Positions 41,640-44,545 of a stretch of 44,545 nt of DNA are shown here, piece by piece. Made by a program: the position numbers and the translations under genes. The stretch lies in contig NZ_ATYW01000026.1 of NCBI RefSeq assembly GCF_000427885.1, positions 1 through 44,545 of the forward strand, read 5' to 3'. The first letter of the stretch is position 1; every line of letters starts with the position of its first letter. The notes under the pieces are model-generated. The model worked only from the letters and a program-made list of their open reading frames with translations. It made no database searches and was not told the DNA's origin. This DNA comes from Glycomyces tenuis DSM 44171 (lineage in GTDB: Bacteria; Actinomycetota; Actinomycetes; Mycobacteriales; Micromonosporaceae).

Positions 41640-42404
41640 CTACTGGCGCACCTCGGCGTCGGTCTTGTACAGAAGCGACAGAGCCTCGCCGCCGGTGAGC
41701 CGCTGCAACTGGGTGGCCCTGCGGCCGATGAAGCGGATCAGCGACCGCGCCAGGTGCGGCTGGTCGTGGTACCCGACCCGATGCGCGACCTCGCTCGCCG
41801 CCGTGCCCCGCCGCAGCAGCATCGCGGCCTGCCGCGCCCGCTCGATCTGCCGGATCGAGCCCTGCGTCAGCCCCGTGGCCGCGGCCACGCGGCGCTGCAC
41901 GGACCGGGGCGTGACCAGCAGCGGCGTGTCCCCGGCGAGGACGTCGGCCACCAGCGGGTCCCGGACCAGCAGCCCAGCGCGGACCAGGCGGTCGACGAAG
42001 GTCTCCGCGTTCTCGTAGGTGGGGATCTCCCACTCCTCGCCCTCCAGCACGAAGGTGCGCGCCGTCGCGTGCGGGCTCGTCACGCTCGTGTCCACGAGTC
42101 CGGGGACGGGCAGGCTCCTCATGAACGCCCCGTGCCGGAAGACCACGCCGAGCGCGCCGCCCGGCCCGTCGTCCAGCGGCACCACCGTGGGGCGGGTCTC
42201 GGGACCGCGCACCGACACGTGGGTGGCGCCGCCGGACTTCCAGGCCGTGAGCTCCCAATTGGAATTGGCCACCGACACCATCCGCTGAGGCGCGGACGCG
42301 CCGGGCGTCCCGTCCTCCACCACCTGGTAGACCCGCTCCACATAGGGCGAGTCCGAGGGCCGGTGGTCCAGCCCCGGTATGCCGTCGAAACGGTCGAGTG
42401 CCAC
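41640..42404 (-). CDS. AraC-type transcriptional regulator
   Basis: A 254-residue protein whose C-terminal about 100 residues form an AraC double HTH (RSVQRRVAAATGLTQGSIRQIERARQAAMLLRRG, then SEVAHRVGYHDQPHLARSLIRFIG). The N-terminus is a sensor of unknown ligand. It starts at GTG 42404, 7 bases after a TACGGT -10 on the minus strand (42417-42412), so it looks leaderless. It is upstream of the VOC gene. Confidence 0.85.
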   Translation of the reverse strand: MALDRFDGIPGLDHRPSDSPYVERVYQVVEDGTPGASAPQRMVSVANSNWELTAWKSGGATHVSVRGPETRPTVVPLDDGPGGALGVVFRHGAFMRSLPVPGLVDTSVTSPHATARTFVLEGEEWEIPTYENAETFVDRLVRAGLLVRDPLVADVLAGDTPLLVTPRSVQRRVAAATGLTQGSIRQIERARQAAMLLRRGTAASEVAHRVGYHDQPHLARSLIRFIGRRATQLQRLTGGEALSLLYKTDAEVRQ

Positions 42405-42411
42405 GCCTCAC

Positions 42412-42417
42412 ACCGTA
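42412..42417 (-). promoter_or_regulatory. -10 element TACGGT for leaderless AraC gene
   Basis: On the minus strand TACGGT is followed by 7 bases and the GTG at 42404. No ribosome site is present. Confidence 0.5.
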
Positions 42418-42513
42418 GCGTGATGGCTCCTCGGCGGCATCGGCGCGAGCGACGACACGTCTACGTCCGAAGGCGTACTCGGCGTACGTCCGTGAGCGGA
42501 CGAGGGGCCGCCC

Positions 42514-43449
42514 TCAGTTCCGGCTGCGCTCGAGGAGCGCGGCGCACCAGCGGAAGTGTCCGTCGCTGCCGTCGGAGGTGAACAGGTCGTAGGTCGTCAG
42601 GGCATAGACCCGCTGGTAGAGCCGCAGCGTCTCGGGGGAGTGGCGCAGCTCGGCGGCGAAGCGGTCGGTGAGGGCGGCGGTGTGCGCTTCGGCGTGGGGT
42701 CCGTACATGTCCCAGACGGCGGCGGTGACGGCGGCCTCGAAGGCGGGGTCGCCCGCGGTGGTGAAGAAGCCGAAGTCGAGGACGGCGACGGGGCGCCCGG
42801 TACCGTCGACGTGGATGTTGGGCGGCACCAGGTCGCCGTGAATGGCGGTGACCGGTGTGTCGGGCAGGGCCCTGAGGGCCTGGACGGTCCGCGCGAGGAG
42901 GGCGGACAGTTCGGGGACGTGAGCGGCGAGCAGCTCGCCGTGGCGCCCGGCGGCGCGCTCGACGAGGGCGGCGAGGGCCTCGCCGAAGCGTGTGCGGCCC
43001 AGCCACAGCGGGCGGTCGTCGCCCTGGACGGTCAGCCGCCGCATGGACTCGGTGCCGGGGACGGCGGCCAGGCCGCGCAGGACCGCCAGGAGGGCGTCGA
43101 TCGTCTCGGGGGCGATGTCGCGGCCCGGGGACCGCAGGGCGGAGTCGGGGGCCAGCGGCGTCCCGCCCAGTGCGCGCTCGTAGGTGACCGCGACGCCTTC
43201 GACGTCCTCCACGTCCAGGATCCGCGGTGTGGCGAAGGGCGGCCGGTGGCGGGCGATGTCCTCGTAGACCCGGCGCATCGGCTCGAAGTCGCCGGGCGAG
43301 CGTCCGTGCCAGACCTTGGCGACCGTGTCGTCGTCGAGCCGGTAGACGGCGCCTTCGACGCCGGCCGCCAGGGGCCGGGCCGCGGGGTGGCCGCGGTTCG
43401 CGAAGTATCGGATCCAGTCCGCGGTGTGCCCTTGCCGGAAGTCGACCAT
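42514..43449 (-). CDS. Aminoglycoside phosphotransferase-like kinase
   Basis: A 311-residue protein with a kinase-like fold. The nucleotide loop is in GVEGAVYRLDDDTVAKVW (about 28-45), the Brenner motif HGDLVPPNIHVDG (about 210-222) carries the catalytic Asp, and VLDFGFF the metal-binding Asp. Relatives phosphorylate antibiotics, sugars or small metabolites, so resistance should not be assumed. The ATG at 43449 lies 6 bases after a TGTAAT -10 (43461-43456) and looks leaderless. The open frame further upstream has no coding quality. Confidence 0.85.
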   Translation of the reverse strand: MVDFRQGHTADWIRYFANRGHPAARPLAAGVEGAVYRLDDDTVAKVWHGRSPGDFEPMRRVYEDIARHRPPFATPRILDVEDVEGVAVTYERALGGTPLAPDSALRSPGRDIAPETIDALLAVLRGLAAVPGTESMRRLTVQGDDRPLWLGRTRFGEALAALVERAAGRHGELLAAHVPELSALLARTVQALRALPDTPVTAIHGDLVPPNIHVDGTGRPVAVLDFGFFTTAGDPAFEAAVTAAVWDMYGPHAEAHTAALTDRFAAELRHSPETLRLYQRVYALTTYDLFTSDGSDGHFRWCAALLERSRN

Positions 43450-43581
43450 GGGTGCATTACAGCCGCTCCGCTCCTCGCGCGCAACCGCATTCCGGGTCGT
43501 TGGGAGGGCGTTCGAGCCGCCGAGGGGCGAACGGCGAACGGCGTCGGGCTCCGCGCACGATGCTCCACAGTATTTTATGTG

Positions 43582-43603
43582 GGAAATGCGCAATCCCATT
43601 TCC
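43582..43603. repeat. Dyad GGAAATG-N8-CATTTCC
   Basis: Perfect 7-bp inverted repeat with an 8-base spacer, operator-like. It is 130-150 bp upstream of the leaderless kinase start and 155 bp before the plus-strand promoter. Confidence 0.35.
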
Positions 43604-43756
43604 GGTGGCGTGAGCGCTATGGTCGCGAGTGTTATTCGATCATTTTGAGGCGCATCGCAACGCTGTTGCAGGTGTTGTCCAGGGATCTGAGAGGTGCCGG
43701 TTCGCGCAGAAGTCCCGTTTTCTTGATGGGATAAGTCTGGTTTGTGCGCAAGAAAT

Positions 43757-43785
43757 TTGACTGTGATCGGTACCACTTTTATGTT
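43757..43785 (+). promoter_or_regulatory. Sigma70-type promoter TTGACT-N17-TATGTT
   Basis: TTGACT (43757-43762) and TATGTT (43780-43785), spacer exactly 17, in AT-rich context. Expected start about 43792. The next gene on this strand is the sigma factor at 44103, so the 5' region would be about 310 bases. Confidence 0.6.
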
Positions 43786-44102
43786 TATCCGAGAAAGTGC
43801 ATCAGCACGGGTGACATGGCAATTGCGGCGTAGTAGTGTGTGGTGATCGTTGGAATCGAGGCGAACTCGCGACGGCGGCCGTTGCACCGGTTGGCCTGCA
43901 GGCGAAATGGTGGGGCCGCGATTCCAGCGAAGCACAAGAGGACATTCGAGAGCGCAGCCGACACCTCCTCGGTCCGCCCGAAGACCGACCGGTTCGCCTC
44001 CCCGGGACTTGCCCCCACGGCCGCGCGAGCGGCCTGCCCAGCGAATACGCGCCGGCGAAGCGGCCGGCGCCCACCACCAGGACGGACAGGACGGTGATCT
44101 CC

Positions 44103-44545
44103 ATGGCGGGCAACCAGTCAGCGAACACACGATCCAGGTCGAACGAATATGCTCATCTTGCTCCGTTGTTCGAGGAGTTGGTGGGGTTGGCGGAGGGTGA
44201 TCCGCGGCGGGCGGAGGTGCGTGAGGCGTTGGTGACGGGGTATCTGCCTCTGGCTGAGCATATTGCGCAGCGGTTTTCGGGGAAGGGGATCGCGCGTGAT
44301 GATCTGGTGCAGGTGGCGTCGGTGGGTCTGATTCATGCGGTGGATCGGTTCGATCCGGGTCAGGGGGCGGATTTTCTGTCGTATGCGGTGCCGACGGTGA
44401 TGGGGGAGGTGCGTCGGCATTTCCGGGATACGGCGTGGCCGATGCGGGTGCCGCGGCGGTTGCAGGAGTTGCGGTTGGCGATCAATCAGGGGAGTGCGGA
44501 GTTGGCGCAGGTGTTGGGTCGTCCGCCTTCGGATGGGGAGTTGGC
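44103..44545 (+). CDS. RNA polymerase sigma factor, SigB/SigF/SigG type (cut at window end)
   Basis: The first 147 codons of a general-stress or sporulation-type sigma factor. LAEHIAQRFSGKGIARDDLVQVASVGLIHAVDRFDP (region 2.1-2.2), DFLSYAVPTVMGEVRRHFRD (2.3-2.4) and WPMRVPRRLQEL (3.0) are diagnostic. Regions 3 and 4 lie past the window. Unlike its neighbours it uses many G- and T-ending codons (TTG, GGT, GAT) and the strand is unusually G-rich and C-poor. No anti-sigma gene is upstream. The start is ATG 44103. Confidence 0.9.
   Translation, partial: MAGNQSANTRSRSNEYAHLAPLFEELVGLAEGDPRRAEVREALVTGYLPLAEHIAQRFSGKGIARDDLVQVASVGLIHAVDRFDPGQGADFLSYAVPTVMGEVRRHFRDTAWPMRVPRRLQELRLAINQGSAELAQVLGRPPSDGEL

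Larger units (their letters stand above)
43450..44102. other. Gene-poor, AT-richer stretch before the sigma factor
   Basis: No frame here has good coding character. It contains a 7-bp dyad GGAAATG-N8-CATTTCC (43582-43603) and a sigma70-type promoter (43757-43785). The about 310 bases after that promoter could be a long leader or a small RNA, but I could not fold a known riboswitch. Confidence 0.5.

Noticed and set aside
42514..43449. Calling the kinase an antibiotic-resistance gene
   Set aside because: The phosphotransferase fold is shared by many metabolic kinases and nothing nearby points to an aminoglycoside.
43840..44097. Possible small gene upstream of the sigma factor (85 codons)
   Set aside because: No ribosome site, Arg/Pro/Ala-rich low-complexity product, no anti-sigma kinase motifs.

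Overview
The window is one contiguous piece of a high-GC actinobacterial chromosome. Third codon positions are dominated by G and C, GTG and TTG starts are common, and many genes look leaderless. The order from nadD to era is the conserved actinobacterial arrangement, and the phoH, ybeY, CNNM-CBS, short protein, era run matches the mycobacterial order (Rv2368c to Rv2364c). The general feel is Micromonosporales/Glycomycetaceae-like, but I cannot fix the genus from sequence alone.

Layout. 1-340: end of an rRNA operon (23S-5S spacer, 5S rRNA, two hairpins). 395-26768: core housekeeping DNA. It holds a small zinc-ribbon protein, nadD, rsfS, a phosphatase, a lipoprotein, degV, comEA, comEC, holA, rpsT, a TetR regulator with a membrane exporter, lepA, phoD, a lysozyme-like lipoprotein, an enoyl-CoA hydratase divergent from hemW, capA, then hrcA-dnaJ-rsmE-HIT-phoH-ybeY-CNNM/CBS-cdd-like-era. 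26899-26975: initiator tRNA-fMet.

26976-39157 is the exciting part. It is a 12.2-kb genomic island bounded by the intact tRNA-fMet and a 46-bp exact copy of the tRNA 3' part. Transposase remnants lie at both inner edges and no integrase is visible. The cargo is a complete, self-contained phosphotransferase (PTS) catabolic system: enzyme I, HPr, mannose-family EIIA and EIIB, a fused EIIC-EIID permease, two polyol-phosphate dehydrogenases (SorbitolP-DH-type SDR and MtlD-type), dihydroxyacetone-kinase subunits DhaL and DhaK without DhaM, and the ribulose-monophosphate pair hexulose-phosphate synthase and phosphohexuloisomerase. A YhfZ-type regulator reads divergently. Between the two arms are two mirror-image promoters with matched CTCC-N6-GGAG operator-like dyads. 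I know of no described pathway that uses this enzyme set. The most economical model is PTS uptake of a polyol or related compound, oxidation of its phosphate, isomerisation and aldol cleavage, and phosphorylation of a released triose or tetrose.

39158-43449: core or variable chromosome again. It starts with the original tRNA terminator, then a NUDIX hydrolase, a YjbR/HhH protein, a small membrane protein, a VOC protein with an AraC regulator, and an aminoglycoside-phosphotransferase-like kinase. 43450-44102 is a gene-poor, AT-richer stretch with one good sigma70-type promoter. 44103 to the end is the start of a SigB/SigF-type sigma factor with codon use unlike everything else in the window.

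A recurring theme is the short spacing TAnnnT (or TGTAAT), 6-7 bases, then ATG/GTG. It implies leaderless transcripts for nadD, degV, echA-like/hemW (one symmetric shared -10), rsmE, the HIT gene, a 26-codon upstream ORF before phoH, the AraC gene and the kinase gene.
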